Shown in pieces: positions 33,347 through 41,497 of a stretch of 64,000 nucleotides of DNA. Below the pieces are notes generated by a model that worked only from the letters and a program-made list of their open reading frames with translations, was not told the DNA's origin and made no database searches. A program made the position numbers and the translations under genes. Source of the DNA: Micromonospora sp. NBRC 110009 (lineage in GTDB: Bacteria; Actinomycetota; Actinomycetes; Mycobacteriales; Micromonosporaceae); assembly GCF_030518795.1 (NCBI RefSeq), contig NZ_CP130427.1, positions 5,456,001 to 5,520,000 of the forward strand. Reading direction: 5' to 3'. How positions within the stretch are numbered: position 1 is the first letter of the stretch; every line of letters begins with the position of its first letter.

Positions 33347-34627
33347 ATGATTTCAGCACGCCAGCGGCCTTGCGGCTACCGGTCTCTTCTCGCCTACCGC
33401 CGGTTCCGGCGACTACTGCCCGCACTCGCGGTATCGGACCTCGGAGACGGAATGAGCGCGGTAGCTGTGGCCTGGCTGGCGTTGCAGATCGCCCCGCCCG
33501 GCGCGTCCGGCCCGCTCATCGGAGCCGCGGTCGCCGCCTACATCCTGCCAGGGGCCGCCGGTGCGCTGTTGCTGGGCCGACGGCTGCGTCGGCTCCCCGC
33601 GCAGCGCTTGATCCAGGCCAACGCCTGGACACGTGCGGCATTCCTGGGCTGCATTCCCTTCGCCTGGGCGATCGGCGTACTGCACCCCGCCCTGTACATC
33701 GCCCTTCTCGCGGGATCGTCCCTGCTGCATGGTTGGGGCAGCAGCGCGAAGTATGCCTTGGTCGCCCAGCTTCTCCCCGGCGATCAGCGGCTCGCCGCCA
33801 ACGCTCTGCTTAGCACGAGCGCCTGGGTTTCCACGATTGTTGGCCCAGCGCTCGCCGGCATCCTGACCGTAGCGACCGTCCCGGCCTGGATCATCGGTCT
33901 GGATGCTCTGTCTTTCGTCTGGCTGGCGGTACAGGCTGGGCGCTTGGCCGACTCGGACGAGGAAGCTCCGGTCACGCCGCCGGCTGAGGTCCGGCTCCTG
34001 GATGGTCTAACTGTCCTACGGGCCCGGCGCGAACTGCTCGGTCTTCTCACGTTGACCTGGCTGTTCAACCTGGCTTACGGACCGATCGAGGTCGCTTTGC
34101 CGCTGTTTGCCAGCGATACTCTCCACGCCGGCGCGGACGTGCTGGGACTGTACTGGGCAGCTTTCGGCGTCGGCGCGGTCGTCGGTGCCCTTCTCATCGG
34201 AGCCGTGCGGAAGTTGCCATTGTGGCCGGTCCTGCTGTGCATCGTCGCTGGTCACGGTCTTGCCATGCTGCCCTTTGGATTGCACGCACCGGCCGCGTTC
34301 TCTCTGGTGGGTTTCGCCCTGGGCGGTCTGATCTACGGCCCGTACAGCGCCCTGAGCCTCAATCTGTTCCAAGACATCACCCCCGCGGCGCTGCTGACCA
34401 CCGTCCTTGCCCTCCGCGCGGCCGTTCTCCTGACGGCCGCGCCTATCGGGGCGGCGCTGGGTGGCCCACTTACCGAAGCACTGGGAGCCCGCCGGACACT
34501 GAGCGGCACAGGTGTCGCCATGATTATGGTAGCGGCCTGCGCAGCGACAATGTGGTTGCGCAGAGAACCAGCAGCACCCGACCCGCGCCCCCACGCCGCC
34601 GAACCGGACAGTGTTCCCGCTTCGTGA
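33347..34627 (+). CDS. Major facilitator superfamily transporter
   Basis: ATG 33347 or TTG 33326; about 426 residues with twelve predicted spans. The N-terminal half shows LAVSDLGDGMSAVAVAWLAL and the loop GRRLRRLPAQRLIQANAWTR; the second half starts near LLGLLTLTWLFNLAYGPIEV. It belongs to the MFS_3/enterobactin-exporter-like group, so export of a small molecule by proton exchange is likely. No regulator is adjacent. Confidence 0.8.
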   Translation: MISARQRPCGYRSLLAYRRFRRLLPALAVSDLGDGMSAVAVAWLALQIAPPGASGPLIGAAVAAYILPGAAGALLLGRRLRRLPAQRLIQANAWTRAAFLGCIPFAWAIGVLHPALYIALLAGSSLLHGWGSSAKYALVAQLLPGDQRLAANALLSTSAWVSTIVGPALAGILTVATVPAWIIGLDALSFVWLAVQAGRLADSDEEAPVTPPAEVRLLDGLTVLRARRELLGLLTLTWLFNLAYGPIEVALPLFASDTLHAGADVLGLYWAAFGVGAVVGALLIGAVRKLPLWPVLLCIVAGHGLAMLPFGLHAPAAFSLVGFALGGLIYGPYSALSLNLFQDITPAALLTTVLALRAAVLLTAAPIGAALGGPLTEALGARRTLSGTGVAMIMVAACAATMWLRREPAAPDPRPHAAEPDSVPAS

Positions 34628-34657
34628 ACGGTCCCCAGGCGACGCCTCCACCTGACC

Positions 34658-34696
34658 TATGGCATGCTCATCTGCCGCAGAGCGAGCGCCGAGCGG
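34658..34696 (+). repeat. Array repeat, left half, between convergent stops
   Basis: TGGCATGCTCATCTGCCGCA, directly before the stop of the next minus-strand gene. Confidence 0.5.
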
Positions 34697-34698
34697 CG

Positions 34699-35601
34699 CT
34701 ACTCCTTCAACTTCGCCACCCACGCGTGCGCCACGTTTGCGGCCTGCTGTTCCCAGGTGCGCACGCCGCCTCGGATGGGCCATGCCCGCGTCCTTCCCTC
34801 TTGAGGAAGGTCAGCGCACGCGTTGGCAAACCGGCGTGTGAGGGCGTCTGCCGCCCGTAGCGCGTCGGCGCGGCCCCGCGCAGCCTGCTCGTTCACTCGG
34901 TTCAGCTGCTCGACGTGGGCAGCGGCTTGCCGGAGCAAATCGTGGCCGATCTCGGGGTCCGTGCCGATGGCCAGGACCAGGACGGATGGTTCGATACCTT
35001 CGGCGAGGGCTGCGGCCAGACGGCAGTGTCCGTCAATCAGCACGTAGCCGTCGAAGCCAGTCACGGACCACAGCAGGATCGGCGGAAGCACTTGCTCGCG
35101 GGCCTGTCGGCGGTAGGCCTTAACGCGGGCCGCATCGGCATCGGGTAGCTGACGCAGGGGCAGCACGCCGTTCCACCCCTCGAACCAGTCGAGGTAAGAG
35201 TCGGGATAGTCAGTGGTGAGGTCGCCTCGCAGGCAGTACGACGGCAGTCTGCGGGGCCGGAGGATCCAGAACCCGTTGTGCAACGGCCCGGCGTCGGCGT
35301 CATCCAGCCAGGAGGCGAATTGATGTGCCCATCGGTCGAACCAGGCCGCGCCGCCGGGCGGAGTGACCTGGCGCGCATGGTCGGCGCGCAGTGGGGGAAG
35401 CGGCGAGAGGTAATCCCCGGTCCGGAACACATGCACGCCATAGTTCGAGCGCTGCACCTTCCCGAGAAGGACCAGGCGGCTCTGTTGGCGCAGCAACATG
35501 CGCCCCCCAGATGCAACCTCAAGCCGGAGATCAGGCAGGGTGCGGCCGGTGACGACCAGTCCAAGGCCTCCCACGGCGGCGTACAGATTGACCCGGTGCA
35601 C
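34699..35601 (-). CDS. Hypothetical protein with ParB-like motif
   Basis: The 300-residue soluble product contains DGYVLIDGHCRLAAALAEGI at about 183-202, resembling the GxHR region of the ParB/sulfiredoxin nuclease fold. The N-terminal part (LDWFEGWNGVLPLRQLPDAD) is typical of actinomycete proteins of unknown function. No chromosome-partition context is seen. Confidence 0.6.
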   Translation of the reverse strand: MHRVNLYAAVGGLGLVVTGRTLPDLRLEVASGGRMLLRQQSRLVLLGKVQRSNYGVHVFRTGDYLSPLPPLRADHARQVTPPGGAAWFDRWAHQFASWLDDADAGPLHNGFWILRPRRLPSYCLRGDLTTDYPDSYLDWFEGWNGVLPLRQLPDADAARVKAYRRQAREQVLPPILLWSVTGFDGYVLIDGHCRLAAALAEGIEPSVLVLAIGTDPEIGHDLLRQAAAHVEQLNRVNEQAARGRADALRAADALTRRFANACADLPQEGRTRAWPIRGGVRTWEQQAANVAHAWVAKLKE

Positions 35602-35679
35602 CGATCAAGCTTAGGGAGCGGCTTCCCGATCTGGGCAGCGGAGCCTCCGCCCCGGGGGCGTGTGTCTTGCGACGACGGC

Positions 35680-35768
35680 GCACGCACATGCCGCGATCCG
35701 AGCGCTACGGGGCGTCACGCCGAGCTGGCCTGTTGCCGTCCGGACGTGCCGATGACACTGCGTTCGAT
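35680..35768 (+). repeat. Array repeat copy, full length
   Basis: GGCGCACGCACATGCCGCGA, TCACGCCGAGCTGGCC, right end GTCCGGACGTGCCGATGACA then CTGCG; the right end is 26 bp beyond a stop. Confidence 0.8.
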
Positions 35769-35793
35769 CATGCCGATGAGCATGCGCCCTGAA

Positions 35794-36429
35794 CTATTGG
35801 AGGAACGCCAGGTCGTCGAAGCCCATGTCGCGCAGCTTCTCGTGGGAGAAGACAACCATGATCTCGTCGCCGGGGATGAGGACGTGCTGCATCTCCGGTG
35901 GCTCTGGGGTGGCAGCGACAAACCACACTGGTCCCGCGTGGAAGTCGATACGGAGTGCCGTCGGCAGGTCCACGGCGTGCGCAGGCCCGACGATGCTGCC
36001 ATCGGCCCGCCGGCTCGGCCCCAGTTCCAGCCGCTCCCAATGGAAGGCGGTACCGCAGATCAGCGACCCGAGGTGTTGAGCCCAGGGACTCGCGGGATCG
36101 GGGTCCGGGCCGACCCGCTTCGGGCCGCCTTCACCCAGGACAAGGTGGTCCTCGATCCGGTCGTGGAAGACCTCGACGCCGTAGGGGTCGAAGGTAGCGG
36201 TCCAGGTCACCGTCACGGGTCCCAGGTCGGTGGTGAGCTGAACGCCCATGACAGCGTGATGCCAGTCGCCGTAGTCCCATCGCGTCGGTTCAGGGCCGAA
36301 GTTATGGACATCCCAGTAGTCGACTGCCGTAAGCCGCCGGCCTCGAAGGTCGCTCAGCTTCGCCTCGAACCGTGTTCGCGGACCATCGACCCCGTACGCC
36401 AATTCCACGTCATCATGCTCCCCGGTCAT
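35794..36429 (-). CDS. Hypothetical protein
   Basis: ATG 36429 (MTGEHDDVELAYGVDGPRTR), 211 residues; upstream in-frame sequence belongs to a repeat and a transposase remnant, so the longer fused frame is an artefact. Features: RRLTAVDYWDVHNFGPEPTR and a C-terminal IPGDEIMVVFSHEKLRDMGF. It resembles orphan actinomycete proteins; no family function is assigned. Confidence 0.65.
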   Translation of the reverse strand: MTGEHDDVELAYGVDGPRTRFEAKLSDLRGRRLTAVDYWDVHNFGPEPTRWDYGDWHHAVMGVQLTTDLGPVTVTWTATFDPYGVEVFHDRIEDHLVLGEGGPKRVGPDPDPASPWAQHLGSLICGTAFHWERLELGPSRRADGSIVGPAHAVDLPTALRIDFHAGPVWFVAATPEPPEMQHVLIPGDEIMVVFSHEKLRDMGFDDLAFLQ

Positions 36430-36476
36430 GCACCCAGGCGCACGCTGATTTGCCGCCGATCGGACGCCACGCTCCG
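36428..36476 (+). repeat. Array repeat, last copy in the window
   Basis: CAGGCGCACGCTGATTTGCC then GCCGATCGGACGCCACG. It lies between the gene start at 36429 and the IS256 remnant, marking the right edge of the array. Confidence 0.55.
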
Positions 36477-36534
36477 TGATGAGGTGCGCCGGGGTCGGAC
36501 GCTGGGCACACGGCTGCTCAGTCTTGGAGTGCCA

Positions 36535-37220
36535 GACGCTCCCCACCAGGGCAATGGGGTAGCGGGCTGGTTTCCAGCCCATGGTCCACCGCCGGCGGCC
36601 CTGCCCGGTGGGGTCGAGGCTCATCACCGCGAGGTAGACGCATTTGAGCGCGGCGGCCTCGTTCGGGAAGTGACCGCGGGCCCGAACGGCCCGCCGGATG
36701 CGGGCGTTGACGCTCTCGATCGCGTTGGTGGAGCAGACGACGGTGCGGATCTTGGCGCCGAAGGCCAGGAACGGCACGAACTCCGCCCACGCCTGTTCCC
36801 ACAACCGGACGATTGCCGGATACTTCCCGCCCCAAGCCTCGGTGAACTCGGCGAATCGTGCTCGGGCGGCGGCCTCGGTCGGCGCGGTGTAGGCGGGCCG
36901 CAACGCTTTGGCGATGGCCTCCCAGTGCTGCCGGCCGGCATACCGAAACGACGCTCTCAGCAGGTGGATCACGCAGGTTTGCACGACCGCTTCGGGCCAC
37001 ACCTCGGCGATTGCGTCGGGGAGCCCTTTGAGCCCGTCGCAGACCACCATGCACGCGTCCGCGACGCCGCGGTTCTTCAACTCGGTGAGGACTTGCAGCG
37101 GAACTTGGCGCCCTCGCCGCCGTCACCGGCCCACGGGCCGAGGATGTCGCGGGTGCCCTCGACGGTGACGGCCAGGGCCAGGTAGATGGGCCGGTTGGCG
37201 ACCTTCCCGTCGCTCCCCGC
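36535..37220 (-). pseudogene. IS256-family transposase remnant with frameshift
   Basis: The minus strand encodes VANRPIYLALAVTVEGTRDI, LGPWAGDGGEGAKF, then a frame change near 37085-37100, then LKNRGVADACMVVCDGLKGL, VCSTNAIESVNARIRRAVRA and RRRWTMGWKPARYPIALVGS, the middle and C-terminal parts of a Mutator/IS256 transposase. The N-terminus including the first catalytic Asp is missing, so it is inactive. It divides the repeat array from the peptide locus. Confidence 0.8.
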
Positions 37221-37281
37221 CGGTCCCCGCGGCGACCGTATCGCGGTCGGCCGCCCATCCCATAACGCGGCGGCACCATCG

Positions 37282-38559
37282 CTATTCCTCGGCATCACTG
37301 GCGGAACGATCCGGACGCCGCCGCCAACGCAGTCGGTGCCGGTACCGGCGGTAGAACGTCACCAGGAAGATGGCCTGCAGTGCGCCCTCAACCAGAACGA
37401 TGAGCGTGCCGTCGACCGCCGCGAGCACCTTGCCGCCGCTGACGCCGTCGATGATGGCGGACAGTGCCGTCGACACGCCGTACACGATGATCGGTAGGCC
37501 GTACACCGCGAAACTGCCGAGCGAAATGGCGCTGCCCACCACGACCGCCGCTGCGTAGATGCGCACCGCACGACGCTCGTGCGCCGGAAGGTCGGCAGCC
37601 GGATCGTGTGTCACCGCGAACCGGGCAGGCGCGATGGCGTGTCCCAGCCGTCGCAGCAGGTGTCGCGTATACGCCAGCCCGTCGTGGAACAGGTTGCGGC
37701 ATCGCAACAGGTCCAGCAGCACGAAGTACAGATCCGTGCGCATGTAGAGCTGCACCTGGAGGGCCATCGACGCGACCAGCACCACGATGAGCGCGGCGAG
37801 GAGCCGGTCCGCCACTGGAGGCAGCGACACGTGGGCGATGAGGAGGATCGCGGTGCAGATCACCGCGAGATCGCAGAGCATTCCGCTCAGGTAGACGCGA
37901 TATCGATACTTGCGAGGGACCAACCATATCGCCGTGACGTCCGTCTGGAGCACGAGATGGTGCAGCCGGGTGGCGAAGGCGATGCGTCCGGGTGATCCGA
38001 GTGACCGGGCCGCGGCAAGGTGACTCAGCTCGTGAGCCGTCGCGGCCAGCGAGAACATGACTGTGTTGACCAGTACGGCCAGCCCGACGTAGTCGGTCCA
38101 GAAGAAGTCGCGATAAAGAGGCAGGAGATCCGGCCGGCGCGCGACCGTGACCAGCGTGGCGGTAACGAGCGCGGCGTAGGCGAGCTTCGCTGGGGTGCCG
38201 AACAGCCAGCGGACATGGGCGGCGGTCAGCCACGGCACATGACTCACCGCTGGTTTGTGTGGGTCTGGGATTGGCCGGCCATCGAGCTCGGCGACGAAGC
38301 CGACATCTTCGAGCGCCTCGACGAGCTCGGCCAGGTCCACCTCCACCCCATGCTGGGCCTGGATCCGGTGTTCCGCCTCGGCAAGCGATGCCCCGGAGCC
38401 GAGGATTCGGATGGCGTCAGCGAAGGCCACCGCAAGCTCGATGAACTCGCCAACCTCCGGTCGCCCGACGATCGCCTGGTCTGGGGCGTCCTCGGACAGT
38501 CGGATCTGCAACCGGTGGAACCGTACGACGCTTTCGCGGCCGATTGCTTCGGCTGTCAT
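37282..38559 (-). CDS. PqqD-like/M50 membrane zinc metalloprotease of the peptide locus
   Basis: ATG 38559, with GAGG just before it overlapping the ThiF stop; 425 residues. Residues about 10-85 form a PqqD-like leader-recognition unit (VGRPEVGEFIELAVAFADAI, LVEALEDVGFVAELDG). Then come several membrane spans with the M50 zinc motif HELSH (TAHELSHLAAARSLG) and a downstream YMRTDLYFVLLDLL that may supply the Asp ligand. The type is close to YydH-like peptide proteases. Likely role: intramembrane cleavage or processing of the small peptide encoded upstream. It lies 7 bp after the ThiF stop. Confidence 0.8.
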   Translation of the reverse strand: MTAEAIGRESVVRFHRLQIRLSEDAPDQAIVGRPEVGEFIELAVAFADAIRILGSGASLAEAEHRIQAQHGVEVDLAELVEALEDVGFVAELDGRPIPDPHKPAVSHVPWLTAAHVRWLFGTPAKLAYAALVTATLVTVARRPDLLPLYRDFFWTDYVGLAVLVNTVMFSLAATAHELSHLAAARSLGSPGRIAFATRLHHLVLQTDVTAIWLVPRKYRYRVYLSGMLCDLAVICTAILLIAHVSLPPVADRLLAALIVVLVASMALQVQLYMRTDLYFVLLDLLRCRNLFHDGLAYTRHLLRRLGHAIAPARFAVTHDPAADLPAHERRAVRIYAAAVVVGSAISLGSFAVYGLPIIVYGVSTALSAIIDGVSGGKVLAAVDGTLIVLVEGALQAIFLVTFYRRYRHRLRWRRRPDRSASDAEE

Positions 38560-38566
38560 TGCCGCC

Positions 38567-39685
38567 TCAGTCGCCGGCGGGTTCGTCGCCGATGCCTGAC
38601 CCGCAAGCGGAACAGCCCGGGTCACGCGGCACATCGACGAAGTAGTGGTGATCCCAGTTGGCGATGTTGTGGTGGAAGATCCGTCCCGGAACCTGCTGCG
38701 GCAACGCGGCGAGGTAGTAGAGCACGTCCAGTGCACACAGGTGTCCACTGATGTTCGCGGTGGCGGCTATCACCGCGTTCGGTCGGTCTCCCATCAGCGG
38801 AGTCTTGTGGGCGTTGATTTCCCGCTTCTGCTCCTGGCGCCACAAGCAGGTGTAGCAGCCCGTCACATACGGCACGAACGAGCCGACGGACGTCATCGGC
38901 CCGGTATAGAAGGACATGAACCACGTCGTACGGGTGCGCAGCGCCGCCCCGTTGGTCCACTCCTGGATAAGGGCCTCGGGTCGGTCGGCGCAGAGCACGA
39001 AGGCGTCACAGCCGGCCATCAGCCGTTCGACGTCGTCGGCCGAGGCCACCTGACACTCCTCGCCGGTCACGGCGACCCGCGAGTTCATCGCGCGCAGCCG
39101 ATCAACCGCAGCCTTCACTTTGGGCTGGCCGATGTCGCCTTCGGAGTAGAGGAGTTGCCGGGTGAGGTTGGCCTCCTCCACGACGTCGAAATCGACGCAG
39201 TGGAGGCTGCCGATTCCGCTAGCCACGAGACTGGTGGCCACGGCCGTACCGGTGCCGCCGAGGCCGAGGAGGCCCACGCGTGAGCGGCTGATGCGCTCCT
39301 GGATCTCGTACGGAGAGCTACGAGCGGTGGTGTCGATCCAGGCGAAAAAGTGCCGGGCCGGCTCGTACCGGGCGGCGTCGGCCTCGGTCAGGCCATCCGG
39401 GAGCGGAGCGCTGGCATCCTCAATGAATCCATCGTCGATGAGCTGCTGGATCACCTCGCGCACGCTGTCGGCGTCGAGGCCAGGGTGGGTAGTGGCCAGG
39501 TCGGCGCAGATCGACTCCACGTCGCGGGTGCCGTCCATCAGGGTCAGCAGGCGGGCGATAGTGCCACGCTCGTCGTCCTCGATCTCGGAGGCGACGCCGT
39601 ACTGCATCAGGCCGATGATGATGCGGTTGTGCGGCAGCGTGAACGGTCGGTGGACGCTCTTAACCCGCGGTAGGAGCATCTGCAA
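38567..39685 (-). CDS. ThiF/MccB-like E1 adenylating enzyme with N-terminal recognition domain
   Basis: 372 residues. Residues 1-100 look like a PqqD/RRE-type winged helix (TIARLLTLMDGTRDVESICA). The Rossmann adenylation core starts SRVGLLGLGGTGTAVATSLV, followed by the ThiF Asp-Arg region DFDVVEEANLTRQLLY. Two CxxC pairs, CYTC and CSAC, give the structural zinc. The enzyme family activates a peptide C-terminus as an adenylate, as in MccB for microcin C or PaaA for pantocin. Its likely substrate is the 35-residue peptide encoded 97 bp upstream. A YcaO partner is absent. Confidence 0.8.
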   Translation of the reverse strand: MQMLLPRVKSVHRPFTLPHNRIIIGLMQYGVASEIEDDERGTIARLLTLMDGTRDVESICADLATTHPGLDADSVREVIQQLIDDGFIEDASAPLPDGLTEADAARYEPARHFFAWIDTTARSSPYEIQERISRSRVGLLGLGGTGTAVATSLVASGIGSLHCVDFDVVEEANLTRQLLYSEGDIGQPKVKAAVDRLRAMNSRVAVTGEECQVASADDVERLMAGCDAFVLCADRPEALIQEWTNGAALRTRTTWFMSFYTGPMTSVGSFVPYVTGCYTCLWRQEQKREINAHKTPLMGDRPNAVIAATANISGHLCALDVLYYLAALPQQVPGRIFHHNIANWDHHYFVDVPRDPGCSACGSGIGDEPAGD

Positions 39686-39724
39686 TCCCCGTCAAAGAGA
39701 TGAACCGATGGACAGAGGGCGGCA

Positions 39725-39757
39725 CCGGCCGCCTCGGAAATGGACCGAGGCGGCCGG
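39725..39757 (-). terminator. Perfect hairpin between precursor and ThiF (attenuator candidate)
   Basis: CCGGCCGCCTCGG, loop AAATGGA, CCGAGGCGGCCGG: a 13-bp perfect stem 40 nt before the ThiF start. No T-run follows, so partial termination or RNA stabilisation is more likely than a strong terminator; this could make precursor mRNA exceed enzyme mRNA. Confidence 0.6.
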
Positions 39758-39781
39758 GCGCTTGACGTCGTGACGTCGTGA

Positions 39782-39889
39782 TCAGCCGTCGTGGTTCCGC
39801 AGGACGGTCGTCTCCAGCTTCTCCAGCTTGCGGATCTTCAGGCTGAGCTTCTTCTTCCCCGTCGTCTCGACGGTGGCCTTCGTGTCCAC
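39782..39889 (-). CDS. Small Lys-rich peptide, candidate RiPP precursor
   Basis: GTG 39889 lies 7 nt after GGGAGG. The 35-codon frame reads VDTKATVETTGKKK, LSLKIRKLEKLETT, VLRNHDG, then TGA. The middle forms an amphipathic LxxKIRKLEKLE helix like a leader recognised by RRE domains, and the C-terminal RNHDG is polar like a short core. It is the first gene of a minus-strand set with ThiF and an M50 protease, each with its own peptide-recognition domain. The precursor role is inferred from context, RBS quality and size; no homologue is recalled. Confidence 0.6.
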   Translation of the reverse strand: MDTKATVETTGKKKLSLKIRKLEKLETTVLRNHDG

Positions 39890-39942
39890 GACATCGCCTC
39901 CCGTGTTTACCGATGCGCCCGTGATTCGGACACCGAAACACA

Positions 39943-39972
39943 ATCGAAGGCCTCATGTCTCACTGTTGTCAA
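39943..39972 (-). promoter_or_regulatory. Candidate promoter of the peptide gene
   Basis: On the minus strand TTGACA (39972-39967) is followed 18 nt later by TTCGAT (39948-39943), about 54 nt before the GTG. The -35 is perfect, the -10 weak. Confidence 0.35.
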
Positions 39973-40166
39973 TGCACGTTGGCCATCGGTGCCAGATCTT
40001 TTTCCAGGGCTCACCCACACGGCTGTCGCTTCTTGCGCCACCCGGGAATTCCACACCCTTGTGCAACCCGACCAGCGTCGAGCGTACGCGCACCACCAGC
40101 ATGGCACCCATCCCCCGGTGGCGGGTCGCTCGACACCGGACCCGACTGATCCGAGGCGGACGGCTA

Positions 40167-40367
40167 TCACGAGGTCGCCTGCCAGTGGTACGTCCAGGGC
40201 GGCCCTGACCCCATGACGGACTGCCGCACATACAGACCATCGCCGACGACGTCGACGTCACCCGAGTGCAACTCCGCTGGCGGGAACCCACGGTCGTCGA
40301 GTTCGACGGAGGCGGTACGCCCATCGGCCGGTCCACCCACGATCGGGACATCAGCTACATCTCGCAT
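40167..40367 (-). CDS. Small hypothetical protein
   Basis: 66 residues from Met 40367 (MRDVADVPIVGGPADGRTAS, VELDDRGFPPAELHSGD, VRQSVMGSGPPWTYHW). The VVGGPADGRT start and PPWTYHW end are typical of small phage or plasmid hypothetical proteins. It may be intact. Function unknown. Confidence 0.45.
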   Translation of the reverse strand: MRDVADVPIVGGPADGRTASVELDDRGFPPAELHSGDVDVVGDGLYVRQSVMGSGPPWTYHWQATS

Positions 40368-40529
40368 AGGTGCAGCATCGCGCTCGGATGTCGGGGTGAA
40401 GTAGCCGCAAGCCCAGCGGTCACGAGAGGGAGACGCAACCGCGCGGAGCGCGGAGAGCACGCATTTCGGGCGTCACGACCGGTTGAGCACGCTCTTCGAC
40501 TGCGCAGGTACGCTGACGGGGTACGGAGG

Positions 40530-40724
40530 CTATCGACCAACTAACCGATCACGACCAACTAACCGATCACGTAATAGATCTCTGATCTCCCTGAGCCAGC
40601 TCACGTACGATTTGCCGTAGTAGCCGGGATCATAGGAAGCCCGCCCGTCAACCATCCACAGCTTTTGAGCTTCCGAATCCGAGACGCCCCGATCCAACAG
40701 CGTCTGCAATTCGCCATACAGCAA
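40530..40724 (-). pseudogene. 3' fragment of an unknown gene
   Basis: TTG 40724 frame: YGELQTLLDRGVSDSEAQKL, WMVDGRASYDPGYYGKSYVS, WLREIRDLLRDR, then a short tandem repeat encoding LVGRDRLVGR. It looks like the C-terminus of a larger soluble protein whose 5' part is missing, beginning only 24 bp after the ABC ATPase stop. Unidentified. Confidence 0.4.
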
Positions 40725-40748
40725 TGCGGTGCGGGTCGGCCGGTGCGG

Positions 40749-41495
40749 CTACAGGCGTAGCCGGGCCGCGCGGTCGAAGGTCTCGGCTGGATCCTCGCCG
40801 TCGGTGAGGTCGACGTCCTCGACGATCCGGCCGTCGCCGAGCCGGATCAGGCGGTCGCAGCGTGCCGCGATGGCCCGCTCGTGGGTGGCCAGCAGGATCG
40901 TCATGCCGTGCTGGTCGCGCAGGTCGAGGAGCAGGTCGAGGATCTGGGCGCCGGTGGTCGAGTCGAGGTTGCCGGTGGGCTCGTCGGCGAGCAGCAGGCG
41001 GGGCGCGCCCATCAGCGCCCGGGCGATCGCCACCCGTTGCTGCTGGCCGCCGGAGAGCTGGGCGGGCAGCGCGCGTTCCCGGCCGGCGAGACCCACCGCG
41101 TCCAGCAGCTCCCGGGCCCGGGCCGCGTGGTCGGCGCGGCCCCGGCGGGGCAGTACCGGCGCGATCACGTTGTCCAGTACGGTCAGCGCCGGGAGCAGGT
41201 GGTAGCGCTGGAAGACGAAGCCGATCCGCTGGCGGTAACGGGCCAGGGCCGCTCGCCGGAGCGCGGTGACCGCCACGTCGTCCACCGTCACCGTGCCCCG
41301 ATCGGCCTGTTCGATCGCGCCGATCAGGTGCAGCAGGGTGGACTTGCCGGAGCCGCTCGGCCCGGTCAGCGCCACCACCGAGCCCGCGGCGACCTCCAGC
41401 GACACGTCGTCGACGGCGGTGAGCCGCTCCGTGCCGGTGCGGAACTGCCGGACCAGTCCGGCGATGCGTACCGTGCTTCCCGTGGTCGCGTTCAT
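40749..41495 (-). CDS. ABC transporter ATP-binding protein (MacB/LolD type)
   Basis: ATG 41495, 2 bp after the permease stop; 248 residues. Walker A GPSGSGKST, Q-loop GFVFQRYHLL, signature LSGGQQQRVAIARALMG, Walker B LLLADEPTGNLD and H-loop ATHE are all present. Energises the FtsX-type permease encoded upstream in the same operon. Export or membrane extraction of a peptide, lipid or drug is expected for this type. Confidence 0.9.
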   Translation of the reverse strand: MNATTGSTVRIAGLVRQFRTGTERLTAVDDVSLEVAAGSVVALTGPSGSGKSTLLHLIGAIEQADRGTVTVDDVAVTALRRAALARYRQRIGFVFQRYHLLPALTVLDNVIAPVLPRRGRADHAARARELLDAVGLAGRERALPAQLSGGQQQRVAIARALMGAPRLLLADEPTGNLDSTTGAQILDLLLDLRDQHGMTILLATHERAIAARCDRLIRLGDGRIVEDVDLTDGEDPAETFDRAARLRL

Positions 41496-41497
41496 GG

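Noticed and set aside
34699..35601. Chromosome-partition ParB
   Set aside because: Only a short GH.RL-like motif; no HTH domain, no ParA neighbour, no parS-like sites noticed.
9393..36476. Classical integron
   Set aside because: No IntI-type integrase in the window, genes in both orientations, and no recognisable RYYYAAC attC core; only the layout is similar.
9393..36476. CRISPR array
   Set aside because: Repeats are degenerate, about 90 bp long and spaced by whole genes, with no short regular spacers or cas genes.
35794..37080. Transposase fused to a hypothetical domain as one 428-residue protein
   Set aside because: The junction is a repeat copy plus a truncated IS256 end; the hypothetical protein has its own ATG at 36429.
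38567..39685. TOMM cyclodehydratase (YcaO partner) interpretation of the ThiF enzyme
   Set aside because: No YcaO gene nearby and the CxxC pairs with an N-terminal clamp-like domain fit MccB-type enzymes better.
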